Shown here in pieces: positions 49,721 through 58,849 of a stretch of 64,000 nucleotides of DNA (its first letter is position 1; every line of letters begins with the position of its first letter). Both the position numbers and the translations under genes were made by a program. Location: assembly GCF_002101815.1 (NCBI RefSeq), contig NZ_LQPM01000001.1, forward strand, positions 1-64,000, given 5' to 3'. The notes under the pieces were generated by a model, which was given only the letters and a program-made list of their open reading frames with translations, did not search any database and was not told the DNA's origin. The DNA is from Mycobacterium paraense (GTDB lineage: Bacteria > Actinomycetota > Actinomycetes > Mycobacteriales > Mycobacteriaceae).

Positions 49721-49744
49721 GGCCGCTAGGCCGCTAGGCCGCTA
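49721..49744. repeat. three tandem GGCCGCTA units between rpfA and moaE2
   Basis: GGCCGCTA occurs three times head to tail, the last one supplying the moaE2 stop (CTA on the plus strand). The 8-bp period places TAG stops in all three frames on each strand. Confidence 0.85.
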
Positions 49745-50167
49745 GGCCGAGCCCACCCATTCTTCGGTTCCGTCATCGAAGAACTGGTGCTTCCACACCG
49801 GTAGCCGCGCCTTGATGGTGTCGACCAGATGGGCGCAGGTCTCGAACGCCGCGCCGCGATGGTCGGCGGCCACCGCCGCCACCAGCGCGGCCTCACCGAT
49901 GCGCAGCACGCCGATGCGGTGGCTGGCGGCGATGGCGCGCACGCCGCTGGCCGCCTCCGCGACCTCGGCCACCACCTCTGCGAGGACCTGCTCGGCCGTC
50001 GGGTGCGCGGAATACTCCAGCCGCACCACCCGGCGACCGCCGTCGTGGTCGCGGATCATGCCGACGAACCCGACGATGGCTCCGGCCGACTGATGGCCCA
50101 CCAGTTCTTCGTGCTCGGCCAGGAAAATCGGCTGTTCGGTGACGGCGGCGCGCAAAACGCGCGTCAT
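49742..50167 (-). CDS. moaE2: molybdopterin synthase large subunit MoaE2
   Basis: 141 residues. [27 protein letters not shown] and the active-site lysines in [13 protein letters not shown] are typical of MoaE, which with thiocarboxylated MoaD forms molybdopterin. The ATG overlaps the mog stop as ATGA. Third gene of the leftward moaC2-mog-moaE2 operon, convergent with rpfA. Confidence 0.95.
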   Translation of the reverse strand: MTRVLRAAVTEQPIFLAEHEELVGHQSAGAIVGFVGMIRDHDGGRRVVRLEYSAHPTAEQVLAEVVAEVAEAASGVRAIAASHRIGVLRIGEAALVAAVAADHRGAAFETCAHLVDTIKARLPVWKHQFFDDGTEEWVGSA

Positions 50168-50646
50168 CGCTCGTGATCCCCGCCGGCGAGTTGATCAAGC
50201 GCGTGGTCGAGCACGTCGGCGAGCACCCCGAGGCCGTCGCGCACCCCGCCGGGCGAGCCCGGGAGATTGACGATCAGTGTCCGGCCGGCCACACCGCAGA
50301 CGCCGCGTGACAGCACCGACGTCGGCACCTTCGGCAGCCCGGAACGGCGGATGGCGTCGGCCAGCCCGGGAATCATGTAGTCCAGCACCGCCACGGTCTG
50401 GTCCGGGGTGCTGTCGCTGGGCGAGATGCCGGTGCCGCCCGAGGTGATGATCAGGTCCACCTCGGCGTCCAGCGCGCCGCGCAGCGCCTCCCCGACCGGC
50501 TCCCCGTCCGATACCACTTCGGGCTGTGCGGAAGAAAAACCTTTCTGCTCAAGCCATTCCGTGATAATCGGCCCGCACCGGTCGTCATACACACCGGCCG
50601 ACGCACGGGTCGAAGCGATGATCACTCGTGCAGATCGCGCGCCCAT
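50164..50646 (-). CDS. mog: molybdopterin adenylyltransferase Mog
   Basis: 160 residues, identical in length to remembered Rv0865. The MPT-binding motif [14 protein letters not shown] and the [19 protein letters not shown] segment are intact. It adenylates molybdopterin before Mo insertion. Its ATG shares one base with the moaC2 stop (TGATG), so translation is coupled; it overlaps moaE2 by 4 nt. Confidence 0.94.
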   Translation of the reverse strand: MGARSARVIIASTRASAGVYDDRCGPIITEWLEQKGFSSAQPEVVSDGEPVGEALRGALDAEVDLIITSGGTGISPSDSTPDQTVAVLDYMIPGLADAIRRSGLPKVPTSVLSRGVCGVAGRTLIVNLPGSPGGVRDGLGVLADVLDHALDQLAGGDHER

Positions 50647-51146
50647 CACCTCTCCCAAGTTCCAGTTTTGCCGCCCTGCTTGCGCAGTACCCGAATGTCG
50701 TCGATGCGGGCGGCGGGATCGACCGCTTTGATCATGTCGTAGAGCGTGAGCCCCGCGACGCTGACGGCGGTCAGCGCCTCCATCTCCACGCCGGTGCGGT
50801 CGGTGCTGCGCACGGTCGCGGTGATCTCGATGTCCGACTCGCCGATAGCGAAATCGATGTCGACGCCGGTCAGCGCGAGCTGATGGCACAGCGGGATCAG
50901 GTCGCTGGTGCGCTTCGCCGCCAGAATGCCGGCCACCCGTGCGGTGGCCAGCGCGTCGCCCTTGGGCAGGCCGCCGGTCGAGATCAGCGCCACGACTTGC
51001 GGCGAGGTGCGCAACGCGCCCGCGGCGACGGCGGTGCGCTTGGTGGCGCCCTTTTCGGTGACATCGACCATGTGGGCGGCGCCGCGCTCGTCCAGGTGGG
51101 AGAGCGTGCCTGCCGAGGCCTTCGAGGCCTCTGGGGCCCTAGCCAT
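50646..51146 (-). CDS. moaC2: cyclic pyranopterin monophosphate synthase MoaC2
   Basis: 166 residues. Conserved segments: [53 protein letters not shown] and [25 protein letters not shown], including the active-site Lys/Asp pair in the last. It acts with MoaA to give cPMP. It begins 3 nt after the small upstream gene, suggesting coupling through TAAGCCATG. Confidence 0.95.
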   Translation of the reverse strand: MARAPEASKASAGTLSHLDERGAAHMVDVTEKGATKRTAVAAGALRTSPQVVALISTGGLPKGDALATARVAGILAAKRTSDLIPLCHQLALTGVDIDFAIGESDIEITATVRSTDRTGVEMEALTAVSVAGLTLYDMIKAVDPAARIDDIRVLRKQGGKTGTWER

Positions 51147-51149
51147 GGC

Positions 51150-51359
51150 TTATCGGTTGACGACCGTGACCGGGTGAACGTAGGGCAGGTCCGTCGCGGG
51201 CAGCGGGAACACCAGCTCACCGAAGGGTGACAACGCACCCGTCCGGTCGCTCACCAGTTCGCTCACGGCGTGGTCGTCCGGGTCCGTCGTCGGCCAGCCG
51301 TTGTCGACGTAGTTGGTTTTGCGTGCCTTGTCCTCAGCAGTGTCAGCCACGCGGTCCAT
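51150..51359 (-). CDS. small hypothetical protein, Rv0863-like
   Basis: 69 residues from ATG 51359; a GTG three codons later (51350) is also possible. Sequence core [38 protein letters not shown] is the one I associate with Rv0863 next to moaC2. Acidic, no membrane segment. Function unknown. First gene of the moaC2 operon and divergent from the Rv0862c-like gene. Confidence 0.75.
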   Translation of the reverse strand: MDRVADTAEDKARKTNYVDNGWPTTDPDDHAVSELVSDRTGALSPFGELVFPLPATDLPYVHPVTVVNR

Positions 51360-51440
51360 TCTGACAGGTCGGGTACGCGCGCGTGGCGCAAGGCCACTGG
51401 TCCGCCTTGTGAGCGGGGTCGGTGGCCCCGCCGACTGCTT

Positions 51441-51446
51441 TACGCT
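51441..51446 (+). promoter_or_regulatory. candidate -10 box, leaderless start
   Basis: TACGCT followed by 8 nt and the ATG of the Rv0862c-like gene; no ribosome site. Confidence 0.45.
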
Positions 51447-51454
51447 GGTCAGCA

Positions 51455-53707
51455 ATGACCGACAACACCCCGGATATTCCGCTGGGGTCCTGGCTTGCCG
51501 ACTTACCCGACGAGCGGCTGATCCGACTGCTGGAACTCCGGCCAGACCTCGCGCAGCCCCCACCCGGCAGCATCGCCGCGTTGGCCGCGCGTGCGCAGGC
51601 GCGCCAATCGGTCAAGGCCGCCACTGACGACCTGGACTTCCTCCGGCTGGCGGTGCTCGACGCGCTGCTGGTACTGCAGGCCGATTCCGCCCCGGTGCCG
51701 ACCGCCAAGTTGCTGGCCCTCATCGGCGACCGCGCCGCCGAGGCCGACGTGGTCGGCGCGCTGGACGACCTCAGGCAGCGGGCCCTGGTCTGGGGCGACA
51801 CGGCCGTGCGGGTGGCCGCCGACGCCGGCACCGCGTTGCCCTGGCACCCGGGCCAGGTGACCCTCGAGGACAGCTCCCGCACGGGCGAGGAGATCGCCGC
51901 CCTCATCGACGGGCTCGACCAGGCGCAGCTCGACGTGCTGGACAAGCTGCTCGAAGGTTCGCCGATGGGCCGCACCCGCGACGCCGCGCCCGGCGCCCCG
52001 GCGGATCGGCCGGTGCCGCAGCTGCTGGCGGCGGGCCTGCTGCGGCGCATCGACGCCGAGACCGTGATCCTGCCTCGCCACGTGGGGCAGGTGTTGCGCG
52101 GCGAGGACCCCGGCCCGCTGCAGCTGACCGCGCCCGACCCCGTCGTGTCGACCACCAGCCCCGACGACGTCGACGCGGTGGCCGCCGGAGCCGTCATCGA
52201 CGTGCTGCGCGAGCTCGACGTGCTGCTGCAAAACCTGGGCGCCGCACCGGTTCCCGAGCTGCGCAGCGGTGGGCTGGGGATTCGTGACGTCAAGCGACTG
52301 GCCAAGGCGACCGGCGTCGAGGAGCCGCGGCTGGGCCTGATCCTCGAGATCGCCGCCGCGGCGGGATTGATCGCCAGCGGCACGCCCGATCCCGAGCCCG
52401 CCGCCGGCGACGGCCCGTACTGGGCGCCCACGGCGGCCACCGAACGGTTCACCGCGATGTCCCCCGCCGAGCGCTGGCACCTGTTGGCCAGCACGTGGCT
52501 CGACCTGCCGAGCCGGCCGGCCTTGATCGGCACCCGCGGCCCGGATGCCAAACCCTATGGCGCCCTGACGGATTCGCTGTATTCGACGGCCGCACCGCTG
52601 GATCGCCGGCTGCTGCTCGGCATGCTCTCCGCGCTGCCGCCCGGTGCCGGCGTAAACGCGGTCACTGCGTCAGCGGCGCTGATCTGGCGGCGACCGCGCT
52701 GGGCCAGGCGGCTGCAGCCGCAACCCGTCGCCGATCTGCTGGCCGAGGGCCACGCGCTGGGCCTGGTGGGCCGGGGGGCGATCAGCACGCCCGGCCGGGC
52801 GCTGCTGGAGGAGGGCGCCGACCCAGAGGTCGCGGTGCGCGCGATGACGCGGGCGATGCCCGCACCGATCGACCACTTCCTGCTGCAGGCCGACCTGACC
52901 GTCGTGGTGCCCGGGCCGCTGGAGCGCGATCTGGCCGACGACCTGGCCACCGTCGCCACCGTCGAATCGGCCGGCACGGCGATGGTGTACCGCATCAGCG
53001 AACAGTCGATCCGGCACGCCCTGGACATCGGCAAGACCCGGGACTGGATGCACGACCTCTTCGGAAAGCATTCCAAAACCCCTGTGCCGCAAGGGCTTAC
53101 CTACCTCATCGATGACGTGGCCCGGCGGCATGGTCAGCTGCGCATCGGCATGGCCGCGTCGTTCGTGCGGTGCGAGGACCCGGCATTGCTGGCCCAGGCC
53201 GTGGCGGCCGCCGAGGACCTGCAGTTGCGTGCGCTGGCGCCGACGGTGGCGGTGTCGCCCGCGCCGATCGCCGAGGTGCTCGTCGCGCTGCGCAAGGCGG
53301 GCTTCGCCCCGGCCGCGGAGGACTCCACCGGCTCCATCGTCGACGTGCGGCCGCGCGGGGCCAGGGTGCCCACACCGCAGCAGCGCAGGCCGTACCGCCC
53401 GCCGCCGCGGCCCAGCAGCGAGACGCTGAACGCCGTCGTCTCGGTGCTGCGGAAGGTGACCGCCGCGCCGTTCGGGAACATCCGCGTCGACCCGGCCGTC
53501 ACCATGTCGCTGTTGCAGCGCGCGGCCAAGGCCCAGGACACCCTGGTGATCGGTTACCTCGACGCCGCCGGCGTGGCCACCCAGCGGGTGGTGTCGCCGA
53601 TCACGATCAAGGGCGGGCAGCTGGTGGCCTTCGACTCGGCCTCGGGGCGGTTGCGTGACTTCGCGATCCACCGCATCACGTCGGTGGTGTCGGCGGACTC
53701 CGGATAA
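51455..53707 (+). CDS. helicase-associated protein, Rv0862c-like
   Basis: 750 residues. The protein lacks Walker A and DEAD-type motifs. It consists of repeated winged-helix-like segments, and the NCBI family label I recall is helicase-associated (Helicase_C_3, XPB/Ssl2-like). The last 60 residues ([37 protein letters not shown]) resemble a WYL ligand-binding fold, an observation by eye. It sits 7 nt before the XPB helicase gene, always paired with it in mycobacteria, so a partner role in DNA repair is likely. The ATG is a leaderless candidate. Confidence 0.85.
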   Translation: MTDNTPDIPLGSWLADLPDERLIRLLELRPDLAQPPPGSIAALAARAQARQSVKAATDDLDFLRLAVLDALLVLQADSAPVPTAKLLALIGDRAAEADVVGALDDLRQRALVWGDTAVRVAADAGTALPWHPGQVTLEDSSRTGEEIAALIDGLDQAQLDVLDKLLEGSPMGRTRDAAPGAPADRPVPQLLAAGLLRRIDAETVILPRHVGQVLRGEDPGPLQLTAPDPVVSTTSPDDVDAVAAGAVIDVLRELDVLLQNLGAAPVPELRSGGLGIRDVKRLAKATGVEEPRLGLILEIAAAAGLIASGTPDPEPAAGDGPYWAPTAATERFTAMSPAERWHLLASTWLDLPSRPALIGTRGPDAKPYGALTDSLYSTAAPLDRRLLLGMLSALPPGAGVNAVTASAALIWRRPRWARRLQPQPVADLLAEGHALGLVGRGAISTPGRALLEEGADPEVAVRAMTRAMPAPIDHFLLQADLTVVVPGPLERDLADDLATVATVESAGTAMVYRISEQSIRHALDIGKTRDWMHDLFGKHSKTPVPQGLTYLIDDVARRHGQLRIGMAASFVRCEDPALLAQAVAAAEDLQLRALAPTVAVSPAPIAEVLVALRKAGFAPAAEDSTGSIVDVRPRGARVPTPQQRRPYRPPPRPSSETLNAVVSVLRKVTAAPFGNIRVDPAVTMSLLQRAAKAQDTLVIGYLDAAGVATQRVVSPITIKGGQLVAFDSASGRLRDFAIHRITSVVSADSG

Positions 53708-53714
53708 TGGTCGT

Positions 53715-55364
53715 ATGACCGACGGACCATTGATCGTGCAGTCCGACAAGACGGTGCTGCTCGAGGTCGATCACGAGCTGGCCGGCGAGGCACGCGCCGC
53801 CATCGCGCCGTTCGCCGAGCTGGAGCGCGCACCCGAACACGTACACACCTACCGCATCACACCGCTGGCGCTGTGGAACGCCCGCGCCGCCGGCCACGAC
53901 GCCGAACAGGTCGTCGACGCGCTGGTCAGCTTCTCCCGCTACGCGGTGCCGCAGCCGCTGCTGGTCGACATCGTCGACACGATGGCCCGCTACGGGCGCC
54001 TGCAATTGGTCAAGCACCCGGCGCACGGCCTGACACTGGTCAGCCTGGATCGCGCGGTGCTCGAGGAGGTGCTGCGCAACAAGAAGATCGCGCCGATGCT
54101 GGGCGCCCGGATCGACGATGACACCGTCGTCGTCCACAACAGCGAGCGGGGCCGCGTCAAGCAGATGCTGCTCAAGATCGGCTGGCCCGCAGAGGATCTC
54201 GCGGGTTACGTCGACGGCGAGGCGCACCCGATCAGCCTGGATCAGGACGGCTGGCACCTGCGCGACTACCAGCAGCTGGCGGCGGACTCGTTCTGGGCCG
54301 GCGGTTCCGGCGTCGTGGTGTTGCCCTGTGGCGCGGGCAAGACGCTGGTCGGCGCCGCCGCGATGGCGAAAGCCGGTGCGACGACGCTGATCCTGGTCAC
54401 CAACATCGTCGCCGCGCGGCAATGGAAACGCGAGCTGGTCGCCCGCACCTCGCTGACGGAGGACGAGATCGGCGAATACTCGGGCGAACGCAAGGAGATC
54501 CGGCCGGTCACCATCTCGACGTACCAGATGATCACCCGTCGCACCAAGGGCGAGTACCGGCATCTGGAGCTGTTCGACAGCCGCGACTGGGGGCTGATCA
54601 TCTACGACGAGGTGCACCTGCTGCCGGCACCGGTGTTCCGGATGACCGCCGACCTGCAGTCCAAGCGCCGGCTGGGCCTGACGGCCACGCTGATCCGCGA
54701 GGACGGCCGCGAGGGCGACGTCTTCTCGCTGATCGGCCCGAAGCGCTACGACGCGCCCTGGAAGGACATCGAGGCGCAGGGCTGGATCGCGCCCGCCGAA
54801 TGCGTCGAGGTGCGGGTCACCATGACCGACAGCGAGCGGATGACCTATGCGACGGCCGAGCCCGAAGAGCGGTACCGGCTGTGCTCGACCGTGCACACCA
54901 AGATCGCGGTGGTCAAGTCGATCCTGGACAAGCATCCCGGCGAGCAGACCCTGGTGATCGGGGCCTACCTGGATCAGCTCGACGAGCTCGGCGCCGAACT
55001 CAACGCCCCGGTGATCCAGGGGTCCACCCGGACCAAGGAACGCGAAGCGCTCTTCGACGCCTTCCGCAGCGGCGAGGTGTCGACGCTGGTGGTGTCCAAG
55101 GTCGCCAACTTTTCCATCGACCTGCCGGAAGCCTCTGTGGCGGTGCAGGTTTCGGGCACCTTCGGTTCCCGCCAGGAGGAGGCGCAGCGGCTTGGCCGAC
55201 TGCTGCGGCCCAAGGCCGACGGCGGCGGGGCCATCTTCTATTCCGTGGTGGCCCGCGACAGCCTGGACGCCGAGTACGCCGCGCACCGCCAGCGCTTCCT
55301 GGCCGAGCAGGGCTACGGCTACGTCATCCGCGACGCGGACGACCTACTGGGCCCGGCAATTTAG
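53715..55364 (+). CDS. ercc3: XPB/Ssl2-type DNA repair helicase
   Basis: 549 residues, as Rv0861c. Walker A is CGAGKT at 205-210, the DEVH box at 298-301, and motif VI lies in QEEAQRLGRLLRPK. An N-terminal damage-recognition-like domain (about 1-170) and the RED-like element in LIREDGREGD are visible. The family is an ATP-dependent 3'-5' helicase; the M. tuberculosis enzyme unwinds and also anneals DNA. GATAAT sits 6 nt before the ATG inside the 7-nt gap, perhaps an internal promoter. Confidence 0.94.
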   Translation: MTDGPLIVQSDKTVLLEVDHELAGEARAAIAPFAELERAPEHVHTYRITPLALWNARAAGHDAEQVVDALVSFSRYAVPQPLLVDIVDTMARYGRLQLVKHPAHGLTLVSLDRAVLEEVLRNKKIAPMLGARIDDDTVVVHNSERGRVKQMLLKIGWPAEDLAGYVDGEAHPISLDQDGWHLRDYQQLAADSFWAGGSGVVVLPCGAGKTLVGAAAMAKAGATTLILVTNIVAARQWKRELVARTSLTEDEIGEYSGERKEIRPVTISTYQMITRRTKGEYRHLELFDSRDWGLIIYDEVHLLPAPVFRMTADLQSKRRLGLTATLIREDGREGDVFSLIGPKRYDAPWKDIEAQGWIAPAECVEVRVTMTDSERMTYATAEPEERYRLCSTVHTKIAVVKSILDKHPGEQTLVIGAYLDQLDELGAELNAPVIQGSTRTKEREALFDAFRSGEVSTLVVSKVANFSIDLPEASVAVQVSGTFGSRQEEAQRLGRLLRPKADGGGAIFYSVVARDSLDAEYAAHRQRFLAEQGYGYVIRDADDLLGPAI

Positions 55365-55370
55365 CGCGAG

Positions 55371-56516
55371 CTAGAGCGACAGAATCGTCGCGGACGCGGT
55401 GCCCGGCGCGCCGTACACCTGCGCCAGGCCGACGCGCGGGTTGCCCGGCACCTGGCGCTCGCCCGCCTCGCCGCGCAGCTGGCGCACCAGCTCGTGCATC
55501 TGCCGCAGGCCCGACGCGCCGATCGGCTCGCCGTTGGCGATCAGGCCGCCGTCGGTGTTGACCGGCATCGAGCCGTGGATTTCGGTGGCGCCGTCGGCCA
55601 CCAGCTTCTCCTGCTCGCCGTCGGCGCACAGGCCCGTCTCGGCCATGTGGATGACCTCGTTGCCGGCATCGGTGTCCTGCAGCTGGGCGACGTCGACGTC
55701 GTCGGGGCCGATGCCCGCCGCCTCGTACGCCGCCTTGGCCGCGTACACCGTCGGCGAGACGTCCTCGTCCGGCGGGGCGAAGGTGGCGTGCACCTCGTAG
55801 GCGCCGTAGCGCCGCGTGCGGATCTCGCAGGCGCGCACATAGACCGGCTTGTCGGTGTACTTGTGTGCCATGTCGGCCCGGCACATGATCACCGCGGCGG
55901 CCCCCTCGTCGGGCGCGCAGAACATGTACTGGGTCAGCGGGTAGTTGAGCACGGCCGAGTTGAGGATCTCTTCCTCGGGAATCGGCTTGCGGCGGAACGC
56001 ATTCGGATTCAGGGCGCCGTTGCGGAAGTTCTTCGCGGCGACCTTGGCCAGCGTGGCCTGGGAGATGTTGTGGTCGTGCAGGTACTTGTTGGCCTTCATG
56101 CCGAAGAACTTGGTGGTGACGAACTGCCCGTTTTGCGCGTACCACTGCGGCAGCGCCAGCTTGGCGGGGTCATCGGTGAACGCGCCGCGCGGGTGCTTGT
56201 CCAGGCCGATCGCGATGCCGAGGTCGTATTTGCCCAGCCGGATGGTGTCGGCGGTCTGCTGAATGGCGCTCGCGGCGGTGGCGCACGCGTTGAACACGTT
56301 GGTGAACGTGATCCCGGTCAGCCCGACCAGGCGGGTCACCGCGTCGGGGTTGGACACCTCGTGGCTGCCGCCGAAGCCGAACTGGATGTCCTTCCAGTCC
56401 ACGCCGGCGTCGGCCAGCGCTGCGTGAATGGCCTCGGCCCCCATTTGCATTGCGGTCTTGTCGAACCTGCCGAACGGATGCAGGCCCACGCCGATGATCG
56501 CGACGTCGTTCGTCAT
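55371..56516 (-). CDS. thiolase-like (lipid-transfer/Ltp-type) acyl-CoA enzyme
   Basis: 381 residues. Nucleophile-position Cys78 is present in NVFNACATAASA, but the usual NEAF or HDCF is replaced by QDTDAGNE, and the C-terminal GHPxGATG reads ANGEPIGASG without His. This pattern is found in the Ltp branch of sterol catabolism, where thiolase-like Ltp2 works with a DUF35 protein as a retro-aldolase. The gene directly upstream encodes a DUF35 protein, supporting that comparison. Substrate unknown. ATG has AAGGAGGAG 7 nt upstream. Confidence 0.88.
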   Translation of the reverse strand: MTNDVAIIGVGLHPFGRFDKTAMQMGAEAIHAALADAGVDWKDIQFGFGGSHEVSNPDAVTRLVGLTGITFTNVFNACATAASAIQQTADTIRLGKYDLGIAIGLDKHPRGAFTDDPAKLALPQWYAQNGQFVTTKFFGMKANKYLHDHNISQATLAKVAAKNFRNGALNPNAFRRKPIPEEEILNSAVLNYPLTQYMFCAPDEGAAAVIMCRADMAHKYTDKPVYVRACEIRTRRYGAYEVHATFAPPDEDVSPTVYAAKAAYEAAGIGPDDVDVAQLQDTDAGNEVIHMAETGLCADGEQEKLVADGATEIHGSMPVNTDGGLIANGEPIGASGLRQMHELVRQLRGEAGERQVPGNPRVGLAQVYGAPGTASATILSL

Positions 56517-56540
56517 CTCAGGCTCCTCCTTCTGAATCGA

Positions 56541-56588
56541 TGGTGGCGACCCGCTTCGCCGGCTTCGCCGCGCTCGCGATCGCCCCTA
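56541..56588 (-). repeat. stop-codon-linked repeat (family D) copy 1
   Basis: Read on the minus strand, the repeat begins with the TAG stop of the DUF35 gene. It contains a 22-nt core (56562-56583) identical to 57487-57508 and ends in GGGTCGC. It fills most of the 69-nt gap to the thiolase gene. Confidence 0.75.
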
Positions 56589-56999
56589 GACCGGCTGGAA
56601 GGCGAACGTCATGACCTCGGCGCCCTCCTCGTCCGTGGTCAACGGCACCATGGTCAGCTCGACCTCCTGACCGAACTGCAGCTTGGCCGGGTCGTTTTCG
56701 GTCAGCCGCCCCTCGACCCGAATGATGTCGCCCAGCTGGACCAGGCCGACGCCGAACGGCACGAAGTCCTTGCCGGTCGGGCCCGCGAAGGGCGCCCCGG
56801 GCGGGAAGCCCTGGGTGGTCCACGCGACCAGCGTTCCGCGGCGCGGCAACAACAACTCCGTCATCTCACCGCCGCTGCAGCGCGGGCACCACTGCTGCAC
56901 CGGGAAGGTCGTGGCACCGCAGTTGCCGCAGCGACTCCCGATGAGCTGTGGGTTCTCGTCGGGCCAGGTGGAGATTTCGGGGGCGAGTGCCTTCTGCAT
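56586..56999 (-). CDS. DUF35 OB-fold/zinc-ribbon protein
   Basis: 137 residues. An N-terminal zinc ribbon has Cys24, Cys27, Cys38 and Cys41 (SRCGNCGAT ... QWCPRCSG), followed by the OB fold (GTLVAWTTQGFPPGAPFAG ... VPFGVGLVQLGDIIRVEGRLT). Such proteins bind acyl-CoA and form complexes with thiolase-like enzymes, as ChsH2 with Ltp2 in cholesterol side-chain removal. The downstream thiolase, 69 nt away on the same strand, is its likely partner. Confidence 0.92.
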   Translation of the reverse strand: MQKALAPEISTWPDENPQLIGSRCGNCGATTFPVQQWCPRCSGGEMTELLLPRRGTLVAWTTQGFPPGAPFAGPTGKDFVPFGVGLVQLGDIIRVEGRLTENDPAKLQFGQEVELTMVPLTTDEEGAEVMTFAFQPV

Positions 57000-57166
57000 C
57001 GAGGGATCCTCCAGGAGCGTCCACAGTGGGCAAAAGAATATTGCTCACTGAACCGTATAACAGGTTTCCGAAAAGTGGAAACCGCATTCTCGCCGGCATC
57101 CGGGTCCGCGCCCGGCGGCCGGCCGAGCTATCTTGGCGAGGATCTGCGCGACGTGAGGAGACCAGC

Positions 57167-57460
57167 ATGCCGGTGACGGTGACACTCGAACTCAGGATCA
57201 AGCCCGACGCCGTGCAAGCGGCGCGCGAGGTGATGGGACGGGCGCTCAAGGACACCCGCGCGTTCGCGGGCAACCTGCAGACCGACGTGCTCGTCGACGA
57301 GGACGACGAGGCGCACTGGCTGATCTACGAAATCTGGCAGAGCGTCGAGCACGACGAGGCGTACCGCGCCTTCCGGGCCGGCGAGGGGAAGCTGACCGAG
57401 CTGCCTCCCCTGCTCGCGGCGCCGCCGGGCAAGACCCGGTACGCCACCACCGACGTCTAG
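57167..57460 (+). CDS. antibiotic biosynthesis monooxygenase (ABM) domain protein
   Basis: 97 residues, a single ferredoxin-like ABM fold: VTLELRIKPDAVQAAREVMGR, then LQTDVLVDEDDEAHWLIYEIWQS and a C-terminal helix. Members include cofactor-free quinol monooxygenases and heme-degrading enzymes, but many are uncharacterised. ATG at 57167 has GAGGAG 6 nt upstream. Divergent from the DUF35 gene and convergent with an LLM oxidoreductase. Confidence 0.88.
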   Translation: MPVTVTLELRIKPDAVQAAREVMGRALKDTRAFAGNLQTDVLVDEDDEAHWLIYEIWQSVEHDEAYRAFRAGEGKLTELPPLLAAPPGKTRYATTDV

Positions 57461-57464
57461 TTAT

Positions 57465-57513
57465 TGGTCGCGACCCGCATCCTCCAGCTTCGCCGCGCTC
57501 GCGATCGCTCCTA
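57465..57513 (-). repeat. stop-codon-linked repeat (family D) copy 2
   Basis: Same unit as 56541-56588, again starting on the minus strand with the TAG stop of a gene (the LLM oxidoreductase). The 22-nt core is identical; the outer part differs by a few bases and one indel. Confidence 0.75.
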
Positions 57514-58500
57514 ACTCAGGGCGGGAATGACTTCCCGCTCGAACAACTCGATGCCGGAGCGGTCGTAGGCGGCCTCAGGGAAGTAGCAGATGGCGTATTC
57601 GCAGCCGAGGTCGCGAAGCTTCGCGAGCCGCTCGATCGCCTGTTCGGGGGTGCCCGCCGCCGAATCCGGGCCGCTCGTGTTGGCCATCATCGCGTCGGCG
57701 GCCGCCTCGGGCACGTAGCCGATCATACGGTCGCGCACCCGCTGCAGCCGGTCCTTGACGTCGGCCTCCGACGGGCCGACGACGGCGTTGACGTTGACCG
57801 AACGCACGATCGCGTCGAAGTCGGTGCCGACCTCGCGGCAATGCCGGGCCAGCACCTCCGACTTGTGCGCGAACGCCTCGGGCTCGGGGGTGAAATTGGT
57901 GTACTGCGCGTATTTCGCGGCGATGCGCAACGTCACCTTCTCGCCACCGCCGGCGATCCACATCGGGATCCCGTTGTCCTGCAAAGGCTTCGGAGCGACG
58001 ATCGCGCCGTCGACCTGGTAGTGCTCGCCGTCGAAGCTGACCTTGCCGTCGCGCCAGGCATCCCGCATGATCTGCACGCCTTCGTCCAGCCGCGCCAATC
58101 GCACCTTGGCCGAGGGGAAGCCGTAACCGTAAGCGCGCCATTCGTGTTCGTACCAGCCGCCGCCGATGCCCATTTGGATCCGCCCGCCGGAGATGATGTC
58201 CGCGGTCGCGGCGACCTTGGCCAGGTACACCGGATTGCGGTAGCTCATCGCGGTGCACATCTGGCCGAGTTTGATCCTCGACGTGGTCGCCGCGTAGGCG
58301 GCCATCAGCGTCCACGCCTCGTGCGTGGCTTCGCCGGTCGGCATCGGGACGGTGTGGAAGTGGTCGTACACCCACAGCGAGTCCCACGCGCTGTCGTCCG
58401 CGTAGGCGGCCAGGTCGCGCATCACCGCCCAGTGTTTGTCGGTGTCGATGCCGACCAGATCCATTCGCCAGCCCTGCGGAATGAAGAGACCAAAGCGCAT
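57511..58500 (-). CDS. LLM-class F420-dependent oxidoreductase
   Basis: 329 residues of the luciferase-like TIM barrel: MRFGLFIPQGWRMDL, WDSLWVYDHFHTVP, then GIGGGWYEHEWRAYG, the last a strong mark of F420-type members. It would transfer hydride between F420 and an organic substrate. ATG at 58500 lacks a ribosome site, with TAGAGT 8 nt upstream (leaderless candidate). Its stop lies inside the family D repeat. Confidence 0.92.
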   Translation of the reverse strand: MRFGLFIPQGWRMDLVGIDTDKHWAVMRDLAAYADDSAWDSLWVYDHFHTVPMPTGEATHEAWTLMAAYAATTSRIKLGQMCTAMSYRNPVYLAKVAATADIISGGRIQMGIGGGWYEHEWRAYGYGFPSAKVRLARLDEGVQIMRDAWRDGKVSFDGEHYQVDGAIVAPKPLQDNGIPMWIAGGGEKVTLRIAAKYAQYTNFTPEPEAFAHKSEVLARHCREVGTDFDAIVRSVNVNAVVGPSEADVKDRLQRVRDRMIGYVPEAAADAMMANTSGPDSAAGTPEQAIERLAKLRDLGCEYAICYFPEAAYDRSGIELFEREVIPALS

Positions 58501-58508
58501 AACAAGGG

Positions 58509-58514
58509 ACTCTA
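58509..58514 (-). promoter_or_regulatory. candidate -10 box, leaderless start
   Basis: TAGAGT followed by 8 nt and the ATG of the LLM oxidoreductase. Confidence 0.45.
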
Positions 58515-58586
58515 GCCCGCCGGCCTCACAGCGGATCGATAGCTCAGCCCCAGCCGCCGCCGACAACCGAGCCCTAAACAGAATGC

Positions 58587-58808
58587 ATGACAAACCTCGG
58601 GCACCGACTCCGCGCGGCGCAACTGATCTTCGCCGGCGCCGCGACGCTCGCGCTGTTCGGCGCCGCGCAGCCGGCCGGCATCGCAACCGTTTTCGCGGCC
58701 GGTCCCTCGGCGACCGCGCCGTTCGCCACGGACGACACCAACTTCGTCAACGACAACGGGCAGACTTCGGGCGACATCTTCACGCAGAACGCGCAGGACC
58801 AGAACTAG
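58587..58808 (+). CDS. small secreted hypothetical protein
   Basis: 73 residues. A signal peptide (basic HRLR, hydrophobic IFAGAATLALFGAA, cleavage likely after VFA) leaves a mature peptide of about 35 residues rich in Asn, Asp, Thr and Gln (DDTNFVNDNGQTSGDIFTQN). No family recognised. ATG at 58587; no ribosome site is evident. It lies 41 nt before the flavin monooxygenase. Confidence 0.65.
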   Translation: MTNLGHRLRAAQLIFAGAATLALFGAAQPAGIATVFAAGPSATAPFATDDTNFVNDNGQTSGDIFTQNAQDQN

Positions 58809-58836
58809 CCCGCTGACCCGCCGCCGGCCTCGACCG

Positions 58837-58842
58837 TAGGCT
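58837..58842 (+). promoter_or_regulatory. candidate -10 box, leaderless start
   Basis: TAGGCT followed by 7 nt and the ATG of the flavin monooxygenase; same hexamer and spacing as before serC. Confidence 0.5.
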
Positions 58843-58849
58843 GACGCCC

